In this document: in pieces, positions 44,499 through 57,026 of the stretch
How the letters are laid out: each line of letters opens with the position of its first letter
Numbering within the stretch: the stretch's first letter is position 1
Notes under the pieces: model-generated
Told to the model about the DNA's origin: nothing
Database searches by the model: none
Seen by the model: only the letters and a program-made list of their open reading frames with translations
Program-made: the position numbers and the translations under genes
Assembly (NCBI GenBank): GCA_958510825.1
Contig: OY294048.1
Span: forward strand, 11,859,589-11,923,588
Reading direction: 5' to 3'
DNA: 64,000 nucleotides
DNA from: Brachypterus glaber
Taxonomy: Eukaryota > Arthropoda > Insecta > Coleoptera > Kateretidae

Positions 44499-46539
44499 GT
44501 GCGATTTATTTTCCTAAACTGAGATTTTTTTATAAATTATTATAAATTTTGGCTGTAAAAAAACATGATAACTAATATTTCTAGTAGGTACTTATACTAG
44601 ATTGTATTTGTTGTCAGCCATCATATACTGTACAGAGCTGATCAATTTTTTGTAGATCCGACACACCTATGCTCGGCTAGTTATGAGATTAACTAAAAGG
44701 TAAAAAAAAAACTGACCATGGATCCTAGTAGTTCAAGGCCCGGACATTATAGAACCATTTTCATTTAAATCTCATCGGCTCGTATTTGGTAGATAATGTC
44801 AAAAGTTCATCTGCAGACTTCCTTACCATCATGAACCAATTTTCCAACTAACCAAAAGGCGATTCTTATACAGGCAACGGCGTACAAGAAGGATAAGGTG
44901 TTAAAATTAGTATAGTTTGTTTAATATTTACAAAAAATTGTATTTGGGAGTTTTAAGACTAAGGCTAAAAATGAATTTGATATTTAAAAAAAATCTATCC
45001 ATAAAAAGTCCAAAAAGTCCAAATGAGATAGAACCACCCCTTTTTTATATTTTTTTATGTAATCTGAAAAAAATTGGTAACAGAGAATTTTCGTCTAGCT
45101 GATAACAAATTTAATATTTAAAAAATTCTGTATTACGTAACGCAATGTTATCCGCTAATTTCTTGTACACCGTTGCCTGGACCTATCTGTAGTATATTCT
45201 ACAAGGATTCTGAATCTGTTTGCAAAATTTAACGCTCTTCTCGTTTTTTAAAAAAAGCAGAAAACAAAACTTTAAAATCGGTTTTATGGTAAACTTAAAC
45301 ATGCAAAAAAAAAAATTATTAGAAGTCTTACCAAATTCTACTTAGTATTAAAGACAACTAGAGTTCTTAATGTATCGAAATCCTTAATAACATATTTGTT
45401 AAACTTTCTGTTTTATTATTTGAGAGCGTACTCATTCAACCAGTATTTATCAAATCCAGTTATACTAATTTAACTTTGTTGATAAGTTATCTGTCACATT
45501 TTTTGACAAAAACAAATTTTATTGAAGCAGTGGTTCTCGACCAGATATGCTCGACTGTACGCAAAACTAATTTTGCCAAATATTTTGTTCAAAATAAACT
45601 CTTATGCCAATAATTAAAAAAAATAGATAAAAGGTACTCGAAAGCAAAATTGTTATTGTTAATCTAAACCTAAAAAGTTTTTAGTAAGCTGCCATAATAA
45701 TTATTATTTAATTGGTATTATAATAAAAATTAAAAATTAAACCTTTTTAGAACTTCTATTTTAATAAAAAAATTCACTTGTTTAAAAAATAAAATTACTA
45801 TATTTAAATTTAATAAACTATGGGAAACATAATATACTTTAAACTAGAATATTGGACTGTTACCAATGTTTGTATTATAAATTACGGAAGTTTAGGTCTT
45901 CTAGGTGTCTTTAATACTGCATAGAAGATGGTTTGATATTTAATATATTTTTTACGAGTACCCAAAGTTACCCTTAAACGAATTTTGACGTTCGGGTTTT
46001 GCTTTTTTCTCAAAAATAGAAAGAGATAATCAAAATTTTCAAACGGATTTAGAATCCTTGTAAAATATACCATATACTATATACCTTTTGGTTAGTTAGA
46101 AAATTGGTTCATGATGGTGAGGAAGTCTGCAGATGAACTTTTGACATTCTCTACCAAATACGAGCTGACGAGATTTAAGTGCAAATGGTTCTATAATGTC
46201 CGGACCTTAAACTACCAGGATCCATGGTCAGTTTTTTTACCTTTTAGTTAATCTCATAACTAACCGAGCATAGTTGTGCGGGATTGTAGTTGCAATCCCG
46301 GTAATCTTGGGATTTAAATTTTGACACCCGAATCAAAACCCTAAATTAAAGCTATCTGGTTTCCTATTTATGTACGATAGCTCTGAAAATAAATTTTTGT
46401 GAACTCACAAAAAGCAATCTTTATAGCATACGAGAACAGCTTTTTATTTGCAAACATAAATACCAAGGCATTACATTTTAATTTTAAAATTAATGATAAC
46501 ATGTTTTTTAGCTTATTTTGGTAGTTTTGTTTATTACTC
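44387..46539. repeat. 2153-bp tandem duplication, copy 2
   Basis: Second copy of 42231-44383, with its own long-TIR element (44657-46283) and ATT tract. It ends about 60 bp from the donor of the ADAMTS signal-peptide exon. Confidence 0.85.
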
Positions 46540-46601
46540 AGTATTATATTATTAAAAATAAATAAACAATAACAAATAAAATAAAGGGTTAGATTACGTA
46601 C

Positions 46602-46695
46602 CATTGAGAGCTGCTGTGCAGAGAATTACCGCATCTTTATGCAAATTTATTAGAACTATAAACACTGAAATCACCGGATAAAGACGTAAAAACAT
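46602..46695 (-). CDS. AdamTS: ADAMTS metalloprotease, first coding exon (signal peptide)
   Basis: ATG at 46695-46693 opens MFLRLYPVISVFIVLINLHK, then DAVILCTAALN, and a GTACGT donor leaves one base of the next codon. Joined to exon 35487-35120 it makes AALNGKYTDEIENFD with the correct phase. The first 25-30 residues are a typical signal peptide: an arginine near the start and a hydrophobic run. The sequence context (GGA before ATG) is acceptable. An upstream out-of-frame ATG at 46705-46703 starts a 22-codon frame that overlaps this start; its context is poor. Upstream of it no AG acceptor is obvious, so the 5-prime UTR and promoter may follow directly. The assignment rests on phase, signal-peptide character and position, not on conserved sequence. 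Confidence 0.75.
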
Positions 46696-47002
46696 TCCCG
46701 TACATGAAAAAATGTTTAGTAAAAATATTTTAATTGAACTCTTGTTGTGACGTAGAACGTCAAATTCAATATAAATTTATTACCTGATTAATGGGCTGGA
46801 CAAAAAATATAGATTTTCCTAAAATTTTAACGCACACTCAAAATGGTTAATTTTTTTGTAACTTTAATAAAATAGACCTAGAGGGACTCTTCATCAAAGG
46901 CTTCTTTGTTTGTATTTGTGCTCTGTTTTTGGTTTTTCTAACAAATCAAACCAAAGAAGAAATAGACCAAGAACCATACATACTATACTATCCTGTTAAA
47001 GT

Positions 47003-47097
47003 AAAGGGCAGTAAGTGACATTGTCGCATAGCGGCGTTTTCATGTGAACCTTGATGTAATATTTTGAAAACGATGCTATTGACACTTACTGCCCTTT
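47003..47097. repeat. Small fold-back
   Basis: AAAGGGCAGTAAGTG and its exact complement 65 bp later. Located about 300 bp upstream of the ADAMTS start codon. Confidence 0.65.
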
Positions 47098-48689
47098 GTC
47101 AGGGCAATATACATAAGTACCAAGAACTAAAGATTTTAACTTTATAACATAAGCTATATTTTATATAGCTTATTTAAAGAATTATACAAGTTAAGAGGAA
47201 ATTTATTTTTTTTTTTAGCATTTCTGGTGTCCATTAGAGTCCATTAAAGATGTAATGGCCCACCAAATTAAAAAAAAATAAAACAAAATTCAAATAAAAT
47301 TTGACATTCAAAATGTCACTTATGTGGTATCAATGTTTTCAGAGAAGTGAGAAGATTCCAAAATTGTAAGGAGTTTAGATTTCGCACTTAAAATGTGAAA
47401 GTTGGCAGTACTTCCGGTAAAACCGGAAGTAGAAAATTGTCGTTTTATATGTCAAAAGTTGAGGTTCCTTAAGTCCATTTCAAAATTTTATATTTACAAA
47501 TACAGAAGTTAAGAGGGGTGTACAATGTACAGTTTCTTGTTACCATAGTAACCAAGTGATAATTGCATTGTGCAAAAATGATCAGATTCATTTTGATCTG
47601 ATTGGTCAAGAAACTAAAAGTGCAAGGTTTTGATTGGTCTATATATTGTTTGTGAAATAGTCTACAAAATTACACTTTTGAGTTATGAGTAAAAATAAAT
47701 TCAATCTGGCTTTTTCCCAATAAGCCAAAACAAAAAGAAACTAAAAAAAAAAAGAAATAAAGAACAGCAATAGCTCAAAAACGACCCTATTTTTTTGCCA
47801 GATTCATTACCCAAACATCTAGGATGTCATTTTTTTTGCTGTTTTGTCACAAGAATCTTATGTTTTGTTGGTTGGTCGATTTGGGCATTTTAGTACCTCC
47901 AAAACATAATCCAGCTTAACCCAGCAACAACTGATCAGGTGGCCCTACGCAGAACTATGTAGAATTTTTAGCTAAAATATATTTTTAATTTTTATAATGA
48001 CCAACCTTTATGAATGATTCAGTTTATTTTTAGAAACGCCGTTTATTAGACTATTCACTTCGTGTAAGTGCTAGAAGAGTATAATACGGTAACTTTTAAT
48101 TTTCCGAAATCACCAAAAAATATCCTATAGAAAAAATTCTTGGATATATCGATACAAATGCGTTTTATAAAAAATAAGTAACTTAAAAAATGTCTGTTTT
48201 TTCGTCCGTCCGTATGTACGATGACATGTTTTTTTGTTAACTCGAGAAAGAATTATCTGATAAACTCTTAATTTTTCAGATCACTTTAATTAATAGAAAC
48301 ATGCATAGCAATTTAAAAAAAAACATTAAGTAACATAAAAGTTATAGAGGAGGGTACTTTTGCTTTCGAATTTTGAAAATTTTCAAAATTTCGGGAGAGC
48401 CTTGTATGCAAAATTTTTAAAAAATTTGTTTTATTTTTGCATTAAATGAAGTTTTATGTTGATATAAATCAATTTCAAGCAAAAAAAAAATTGTCACTCG
48501 GTCGATCGGTCGGTCTGTCGAGAAATCTTGTCAACACGATAACTTAAGAACGCTTTAAGCTAGAGACTTGAAATTTGGCATACAGGTAACTTACCAAAAG
48601 TTCTCGCTAGGGATTTTTTTTAGTGAACATTGGGGTGCCGCAAGGGCATGGGGAAAATACATTTTTTTACAAAAAATTGAAAATTCTTA

Positions 48690-49262
48690 TATAGGGGTTT
48701 TTAAGGTTGCTGAAATTGAATCTGATAATACAATTTTTCTAATTTCACCCCCGAGGGAGTGAGGGGGTGAATATTTTTAAATACTTTTAATACTTTAAAA
48801 CTCCACCCCTGAGGGGCGGGGGGTTGTTTTCGTGAAAATTAGTATATTGGGGTTTTTGAGTTTGCTAAAAGTGAATCTGATAATAGTAAAAATCCAACTT
48901 CACCCCTTGAGGGTTTTTTAGGTTGCTAAAAGTGAATCTGATAATAAAAACATGCTAACTCCACCCCCTGAGGGGCGCGGGTAGTTTTCTTGAAAATTGG
49001 TATATTTGGGTTTTTGAGGTTGGTGAAAGTGAATCTAATATAAAAAAAAACCCAAATCCACCCCATGAGGGGTGGGAGGTAGTTTTCTTGAAAAGTTATA
49101 TATTGAGGTTTTTGAGGTTGCTAAAACTGAATCTTAAAATACAATTTTTCTAAATCCACCCCCTGCGGGGCCAGGGATACTTTTCGTAAAAATTGGTATA
49201 CTGGAGTTTATAAGGTTACTGAAAGTGAATCTGATAATAAAAAATCCACATCATGGGCGGAG
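48690..49262. repeat. Degenerate minisatellite, about 95-bp unit
   Basis: Six units share GTTTTTGAGGTTGCTAAAAG, TGAATCTGATAATA, a CCACCCCCTGAGGGGCG palindromic word and TTTTCTTGAAAATTGG. Divergent but clearly tandem. Confidence 0.75.
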
Positions 49263-50518
49263 GTGAAAAATGGGAAAGCTCTTTTACTGGGCAGTGTATA
49301 TAATATGGTATAAAAAAAGTACGCACATGAAATGCAATAAAAGCAACTATATTTGAGAAAGTATATTCGTATAAAACGTAATTAACTATCCACTTTGAAG
49401 TTTATACTATGAAATGCAAAGCATTACATATCTTTGCATCTTTTTTAAATAAATAAGTAATTAATTTGTTAATAGAGATAATAAATATCTAATTTTGTGA
49501 AATACTAAAATTTTATATTAACATCCACACCCACTTATTGTGGTTACAAAATTTATATTAATGTATTTTATTTTAATGTGTTTTCTAAAAATGGAGATTA
49601 TTTTTAATAAAACTCTTTTTATCATTTCTGTAAATCCTTTTGTATTTTTAGAAAAATGCTGACCTCAGTTTGATGGACGTTAAGCTATACCAAATAAGCT
49701 GAACGTATACGTTGAGCTGGACAATATAAAGTAAAAAAAAGTATATAAATTATTTACATTCTCCCAATTTTATTTTAATAAGTTGATGAAGTTATAGGGG
49801 GTACCAATATTTCGTGGACCCCGTATAAAATTTTTAATTTAATAGGTTATTATTAATTGTTTATTTTATTTTTGATATCAAAATAAATATTAAATTTAAA
49901 ATTTATTAAAACATAAAATATCCCACATGTTCTACTAAAAAAGTTGTATTTTAAATTTTATGATATACTTTTAAAATTTTCAGAATCGTCATAAAAATTA
50001 TTTTGCAATGAATTTTAAATGTTACAAAATTATTATAGTCAAAATTTCAAGTTATATGGATCATGGTATATCTGCAAATAGTAATGTAATAATAATTATA
50101 AACCAAGGTAGAGAAGACATTTTTTAAATCCCGAGCTGCGTAGCAACGAGGGATTTAAGAGTGCGCGGCTATAATAGTCTCCTCTACCATAGTTTATATA
50201 TTAGTTTTGTCACTGCTAGCACTGTTTAAATATTTTTATTCAAATAATAAAATAAATTATTAACAGAAATTATATTTGTTGAAATTTCATAAAAATCAAG
50301 TAGCCTTAGTCAATGACATTTGCTCAAATAAATACTTTGAACTGACGTTTAAAAAATTTAGTTTTTTTAAATTTTTTCACAATAGTTAGCTAATTATTGA
50401 TTGTATTAATTGTTAATAATTATAGCTATTTTCTTGGGTTTAATTAGTAAAAATTGCACAAAGAACTGAAACATCTAAAGCGACAGAAATTTATAAAATT
50501 TACTCCTATTACGAAAGA

Positions 50519-50857
50519 AATAGTTATTTATGGTACTAGTGGGTAAAGTAAGATATTGCCCATGAGAAAATTAATCTGAGAGGCGTCAGCCAACCAGGTT
50601 AATTTTCGAGAGGGCAATATCGGTTTACCCATGAGTGCCATACAAGGTTTTATCCAATAAATAGCTTAGAAATTTATATTTTTATTAAAAATTTTAATGA
50701 CATTTACAAGAAAATAATTTCACGTGACAGTTGAGTGGGTAAAATATATAATTATCCACTCAATAAAGTAAAAGCCAAGCAGGGGTTAATATTGAGTTTA
50801 TCTATTTAAAATAAAGCTGGTAATTGTCTCATCTGTATGTACTGGATAAAAATTATT
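50519..50857 (+). repeat. Dispersed 340-bp repeat, copy 3
   Basis: Same orientation and ends as 2096-2437, with the internal GATATTGCCC / GGGCAATATC stem-loop. Confidence 0.75.
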
Positions 50858-51429
50858 ATTGCTATAGGTGAAGAAAATTGATTTTACTCTGAAAACATGA
50901 TAAATAATGGTATGTTCTAAAGCTAGTGGTAAAAAAAAAGAAATTATACCGACTAATTATACAACAAGTAATAATAAAAAATTTGTACTTATTATAATTA
51001 TAAAATATTTTATACCTAGTAATCATAAATACTTAAGGAACATGCGAACTTATTCTACAGCACTAAATAAAAGTAAATTACACAGTCCTGCAAATAAAGA
51101 CTTCCCGGAACCTCAGAAATTATCAGTTTGTTCCATATTGTCAGGTTTTTGTGAAATTCTTAATTTAAAACTACAAAAAATAATATATTTTCAAATAGGA
51201 AATACTTTAAAATGAGAAAAGCGTGTAAAGGATGACATAGAAAATTACCTAAAATTGAACCTATAAACCTAGTCAAACTGAACAAAATTTGGATATATTT
51301 TAGATCATTTTATCCAAAAAAATTAATCATGTGGCTAGATTTTGAGTTATTTGCTCTCTAAATGCCATTTTGGCCAATGTCAAAGGGATAGGAAATCGGA
51401 ATTTATTATCATACACAATTTGTACTTTA

Positions 51430-51660
51430 ATTTTTCTTAAAAACACTCACGTCCTTAAATATTAAAGTACAAGACTTTAGAACTATAGTGTTTTAAATAA
51501 AAATTAAAGTACATTTGTATAGGATCATAACTTAGAAGTTATGGATAGGATCCTATCCATATGTAACTGAATATTTAGTTACCAATGGATAGGAAGTTGT
51601 GATCCTATACAAACGTACTTTAATTTTTGTTAAAAATACCTTAGTTCTAAAGTCACTTAT
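51430..51660. repeat. Fold-back repeat
   Basis: Arms contain ATTAAAGTACATTTGTATAG and GATCCTATCC-type words. The centre GGATAGGATCCTATCC is a perfect palindrome. A further partial unit follows at 51690-51780. Confidence 0.6.
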
Positions 51661-51848
51661 TTATAATTTAAGAACGGATATGAAAAGTTGATTGTTTTTA
51701 ACAAAAATTAAAGTACAATGTTATAGGATTATAACTTTTTCGATTTCCTCTCCATTTGTTACTGAATATTCAGTTTACTTTTTACAGTGCAATATTACTA
51801 TTAATTTTACCCCCATTTTTTACAGTGTAGGTCTTTGGGCCTAAAACT

Positions 51849-52490
51849 ATAACCAAATTTTATTATCGTAACTATAACATACTAGTATGAAGAATGCAAT
51901 ACTACACACACTTTGTTACTTAACTACAACAAACACTAACTATCTGTAGTAACCACGTCTGCCTTCCTAAACTGAAAGGTCCTATCTGTGTATGTTAAAC
52001 CTATTTAGATAGGACTATTATATTTCTGTTCACTCCAAATCATATTTTTTCGAAGAAGAATAGGAAAAAATAGGTTAGGTATAATTTTTTTGGGTAAGCC
52101 ATACGTTAAAAATATTTGTAAAATTGTTTTGCCAGGCACTTTTTTGTGCAAGAATGGATTAAACTGAAATAATTTTAAATAATCGTCACATATCATTCCT
52201 GGATAATGTAGGTATGTATAATAAATGAGTTAAATAAAAGTAAGTAATTTATAAGCTTTATGCAAAAATGTTCTTGCAAAGTTAGGACAAGCCTAATTTT
52301 TCCCTTGTATACCTCATTTGTGGTTCTCAATTTCAAATATCGCAAAATAAACAACTCAATCAACTTTTTAACCTCGAAAAAGATTTTGGTATAATAGTGT
52401 CCCACTTTACCAACTAACTATGACGTCATTTAAACAACACTCTTCAAGCCATACTAGTATGTTATAGTTACGATAATAAAATTTGGTTAT
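51849..52490. mobile_element. TIR element with perfect 41-bp ends
   Basis: Starts ATAACCAAATTTTATTATCG and the 41-bp left end (to 51889) is an exact reverse complement of 52450-52490. 642 bp in total. No transposase frame and no clear target duplication. The perfect ends suggest recent activity. Confidence 0.75.
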
Positions 52491-52699
52491 TGTTTGTCTG
52501 TGTTATCATTCGATCGGATAATTACTATTAGGCGTGCTACGGATTTATAAGGAATTAACCTTCAATCGGTAAATAGTCAATAACATGTCAATCAAAACTC
52601 ATAAATATAATCTAGATTCTCGTTTATAAAATGTTGCAAATAAAAGTATTTTATTAAAAACTTATGAATTCAATTTCAAGTAATATAAATTTTGTTTAA

Positions 52700-52960
52700 T
52701 ATATTAAAGTACTAGTTTCATAACATAAGTTTTTAGCGCACGAGTACAAGTTTAGAAAACGAGCCGCTTGCAGCGAGTTTTCTAAAGTACTAGTGCTCCA
52801 AAAACGTGTTATGAAACGAGTGCTTTATACAACATTTTCTATTTTGCTCTAAAATTTAAAAAAACTTACATTTAAATTGATGACTGATTTAGGGATTTTT
52901 GTTTTGGGTTGGCATTACAGTTTACACTATGTTTAAAATTCTAAGAACAAATGATATTTT
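52700..52960. repeat. Dispersed palindromic repeat, copy 2 (inverted)
   Basis: Reverse complement of 36536-36770: AGTTTCATAACA, AAAACGTGTTATGAAACGAG, then GATGACTGATTTAGGGATTT and GTTTTGGGTTGGCATTA. Confidence 0.6.
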
Positions 52961-53098
52961 GATATATTTTACAGTCATCTCTTCTTTTTTCACTGCAATT
53001 AACCAGTCCACAATTTAAACACTGTAAAAAATAACCCAAACACAAAATTTTGTAAAAAATTAAACTTTAAATCGACATTGACATTTGCAAGGATTTGA

Positions 53099-53185
53099 TA
53101 TTATTGCCCTCTCTAAAATTAACCCACTCCGCCTCCAGCGTGGGCAAAATCCTAGTTTCCTCTTTTATGCCATAAATAACTATTA
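53099..53185 (+). repeat. Decayed fragment of the 340-bp repeat
   Basis: Matches part of the stem-loop (TATTGCCCTCTC) and the end CCATAAATAACTATTAA of the family at 2096-2437. Confidence 0.4.
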
Positions 53186-53320
53186 ATTGGAGAGATATAT
53201 ACCTAATGTTGAACACGTTATTCTAACGTCATAGTTCTGACGTTATTATAACGTTAGTAATGTAACGTCCCTGGGCTGTGACTTATACACGTCACTGGGA
53301 CGACAGTAAGACGTCATAAT

Positions 53321-53724
53321 CAGTAGGCGAATTTCCAGTACTCGCATAGGTGCCGCGTCGACTGTAGTGTTGACGCGGGGTTTTAAATATTTAAGTTTTT
53401 ATTTCTTTTTATCTTGATTTTTTTTAATGGTTCTATTTAAACGAATAAGGTAGGAAAAAAGTTATCGACAAATTAAAATTAAAAACTTTCGTATTCTTAA
53501 AAGACAAAAATCCAATGTCGTTTTTTTCTTTGAAAAACACCGATATATATACGTATGTATAGTTAATATGTATAGTTAATATTGTTGTGGGTAACGAATT
53601 AGTCGTCAAATGTTTCGATTTATAAAAATTTCCCTCATAATTCGGCAAAATTATTTCGTAAGCCTATGTTTCTGTGTTTATTTTCAACGTTGATGAGTCA
53701 TAACTGAGTTTACGCCGAATACTG
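53321..53724. mobile_element. hAT-like MITE, copy 2, with exact 8-bp target duplication
   Basis: GTCATAAT occurs directly before (53313-53320) and after (53725-53732) the element. Ends are CAGTAGGCGA and CGCCGAATACTG. The body matches 29675-30064 closely. An 8-bp duplication with CA..TG ends fits hAT elements. No ORF. Confidence 0.75.
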
Positions 53725-53800
53725 GTCATAATATGAAGTTATGTAGGACAGTTAGTGCCCAATAATTGACATCAAAAAGACGTCTTTTAGTTTCCTTGTA

Positions 53801-53856
53801 CTGTGCACTGCATACTATGCACACTGTGCATACTATGCACACTGTGCACTGCGTAG
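53801..53856. repeat. 18-bp minisatellite
   Basis: About three units of CACTGTGCATACTATGCA, itself partly palindromic. Confidence 0.8.
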
Positions 53857-54683
53857 TATCTTTTAGATATTGGAAAATGGAAAAGTTAACATACCACCAC
53901 AGGCTATGCATTTTTTACATCGTATTAAAAAAAAAAATAACCCTGTACGTGAACAATTATAATTTCATTTCGTTTTACCAAACCCACTCCTATTATTTTG
54001 CCTACATTTCCGCAATTTATTTTGATGTATTGATAGTTTTATGCAGAATAATGTTGGCTAATCGAATTCAACGTAAATGATAATATTATTGCAAATATCA
54101 ATTAAATTATTGTTTGTTTTAATACAGAGTATTTTATGGAAATTGTGGGAACAGGGCTTCTGTTTTATCTGAAGCATTTGAACTTGAATGCATGTAATAA
54201 AGATTTAAAATAAAACTGCTGCGAACAAAAAAATAATTTACAAAATTTTTGAAAAAAAATGGAAACAAAAGTTTTTACACTATTTTACCCCACCAGAATT
54301 TTACTAAAAATCCCAACATAGAACTATGGATAAGGAAACTTTGGTCTAATTTTGAAATCTTTAGCTCAAAGCGTTCTAGAGTTATAGTGGCCACAAATAA
54401 ACAGACCGACGGATAGATTTTTTTTACGAAAATCATCTTATTGGATATAAAAATTAATAGTTTTTATATAGAGTGTATCTTAAATAGAAAAGCGTATCTA
54501 AAATAATTACGGTGCTCCTGCACTTTTAAGAGCTGTAGCCTAGTCCGCCGATACGAATCAGGCGTTAACATGTACTTAAATAAAGACTTTTTTTTATGTG
54601 TCTTGGGTCTATTCTGTAGTTTTATAGAATAGGCCCAAGCTACTAGATCTAGTCGATATCCCAAATGATTTACCTAATGACAC

Positions 54684-55240
54684 CGACCCACAACAAAAAA
54701 AGTTGTCTGTCCTGGGATTGAGACCCACCTGTATTTTGGGATGCCGAACACGAATCTGTTATAAACAAGGACTTCATGGGCTCATATTTTTGCTACACTG
54801 AAATTGCAGATGATATTTTTACCATTTTAGAAGGTTTTTTCAGTGTAGCGAAAAACTGAGCTAATGAGTTGTCTTTTTTATAGCAGATTCGTATTCGGCA
54901 TTCCAAAATACATATGAATAGGTGGGTCTCAACCCCAGCACATAATTTGTTTTGTGAGTTTTTATAATGCCCACAACAAAAAAAGTTGTCTATGCTGGGG
55001 TTAAGACCCACCTACTCTTAGGTATTTTGAGATGCTAAAAACGAATCTGTCATTTTTTTGCTGCACTGAAATTGCCGGCTAAAGAGATTTTCATCATTTT
55101 AGACAGTTTTTTCAGTGTAGCAAAAAAATAAGCTCATGAGTTGCCTTTTTTATGGCAGATTCATGTTCAGCATCCCAAATTACAATAATAATAGGTGTGT
55201 TTCAACCCCACCACAGATAACTTTATTTTTGTGGGCCTGT
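54684..55240. mobile_element. Dimeric fold-back element, copy 2
   Basis: Two consecutive palindromes like those at 35572-36171, with AAGTTGTCTGTCCTGGGATT, GAGACCCACCT and TTTCAGTGTAGC. Outer ends ACCCACAAC and GTGGGCCTGT. Confidence 0.65.
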
Positions 55241-56039
55241 ATAATGAAATAATTATACCTTTATTTAATATTTCAGTTTTTTTGTTTTTGGCTAATTTTG
55301 GATCAAAATTTTAGTAAATTTAAAGTTTCAAGTAAAATAGCTTGAAATCTATTTATTTAAGATACATGTATAATAACACCGTTATTACCAATAAAAACAA
55401 GGCACTTTGCTTTATATACAAAACCTTTATGTGGGCCGCGGGGTCGATATTTAATGGTTCTCGATAATCTTAGATTATTTGTTTTTATCTAAATTACAGA
55501 AACTGGTCTTCTCAAAGGATGTTATAAATCCCAACACGCGATGCCTCAGGATATACGTGTTAGTCATTTTTTTTTTTGTAATTTAAAGTGAATTAATTTG
55601 TATATTTTTATACACTGTAAAAAAATAAGGTAAAATTAGAAAGTAATAATAAGATTAAATTGTAAAATTTATATGATTTAAACCGATTTTTTTACTGTAT
55701 ATAGGAAACTTTCAAAACATCTTAAATTTACCCCTTATTTTACGATTATAACGTAATTTTAAAGTTTTATCCTAAAATCAAGTTCTAAGATTAATATTAT
55801 ATTAAAATTACTACATAAATAACACTAGGCAACACGGTTTCTTGCCCTGATTGCAGTCATATGTTTTTTTTAACTAATTTTGGGTCGCTGAGACCGAATC
55901 TGGCCTCAAAATGGTTCTATTACCTTCGGTTTCTGATAAAAACGAAACAAAAGTAGTAAAAAAACATTATTAGCCCTCTTTTGTTCTAAAATCATGAGAG
56001 GTAAAAATATTCTGAGGGCAAATTTGGATTTGGCGACTG

Positions 56040-56470
56040 AAAATCAGTTAAAAAAGCTACAAACAAAAAAGTTTGGGGCAAAAAAGAGGCAGAGCCCCCC
56101 ATTTTGAACCCCCCTGGTCAAAGTTACAAAATTAAAATAACATAGGATGTTTGTACATAATAAAGAAAAAAATTCTATGTAATTTTAATTTGATAACTTT
56201 AATCAGAGGCGTGCAAAACTGGGGGGCTTTGCTTTTTTTTGCCACAAACTTTTGTTTGTAGCTTTTTTCACTTGTGTTCAATAAAATACGTCCGTATTTA
56301 AAAATACATAAAAAAGGTACCTTTTATCATAAATAAAAAATAATTTATGTAACACTGTAGGGAAAACGGTTTTCGAGAAAATTGCAGTTTAAACATCATT
56401 CACGTTCTGAGTATCGAAAATATAAACAAAAAAAAAGGGCCAATAAAAAATTTAGTACTGCAGGGTGAAT
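56040..56470. repeat. Fold-back family member, one arm shortened
   Basis: Same blocks as 15147-15629: AAAGAGGCAGAGCCCCCCAT, AATCAGAGGCGTGCAAAACT and TAACACTGTAGGGAAAACGG. Confidence 0.6.
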
Positions 56471-57026
56471 CTACATTAAAAACTGTAACATAAAGTTTTT
56501 TAAAATGCCCACACATGTAAGTGCCGTGAAAAGTGTTATTTTGTTGGCTGCAGTCTTTTTTATCATTTTTTCTTTGTCTACGCCACTGTTTCCACTCTAT
56601 CACGGCTTAATAAATAAAAAAAATATTTTTTTTATGACTTGTAATCATTACTTAGCAGTTTACATATCCTTTTTATTTTATGCTACCTTTAGATGAAAAA
56701 TGAAATCAACGAATGGCACCTGTTGCTTCAAATTTTGCAAAAAAAGTTTCTCAAAAAGAGCTCGGGGGAAGATTTAATTTTTAGTCTTATTTTAATCAGT
56801 ACTCTTTATAGAATAACCACCTATATAGTAATCGCTTGATACGAAAACTTTCATTTAACTATTTTTAGGAGTACCGTGGTCCCTAATACAAAAGTCGAAA
56901 GGAAAATATGACCTTCTTGATTTGGAGTGCAGTATAGTTCTCCCCATGAAGATTCATCGATATTAATTTTTTCTAGATAATTACACTGATTATTACCTAG
57001 CCAGGTGATATAAATCGCAATTCGAA

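Larger units (their letters stand above)
35488..46601 (-). other. First ADAMTS intron, about 11 kb
   Basis: Holds a fold-back dimer (35572-36171), a dispersed palindromic repeat (36536-36770), MITE copy B with its palindrome (37076-37904), an inverted pair (39070-39174), a nested TIR element (40329-41697) and a 2153-bp tandem duplication (42231-46539). Around 37930-39060 and 39180-40320 only AT-rich sequence and short chance frames are seen. Confidence 0.8.

Noticed and set aside
44337..44522. Frame with a long leucine run
   Set aside because: Translation of the ATT microsatellite at 44442-44499.
46730..46780. TTATAT and TTCAATT upstream of the ADAMTS start as TATA and initiator
   Set aside because: Too weak in AT-rich sequence to call a promoter.
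50907..51215. 102-codon plus-strand frame
   Set aside because: Lys/Asn/Ile-rich as expected by chance in this base composition; no domain.
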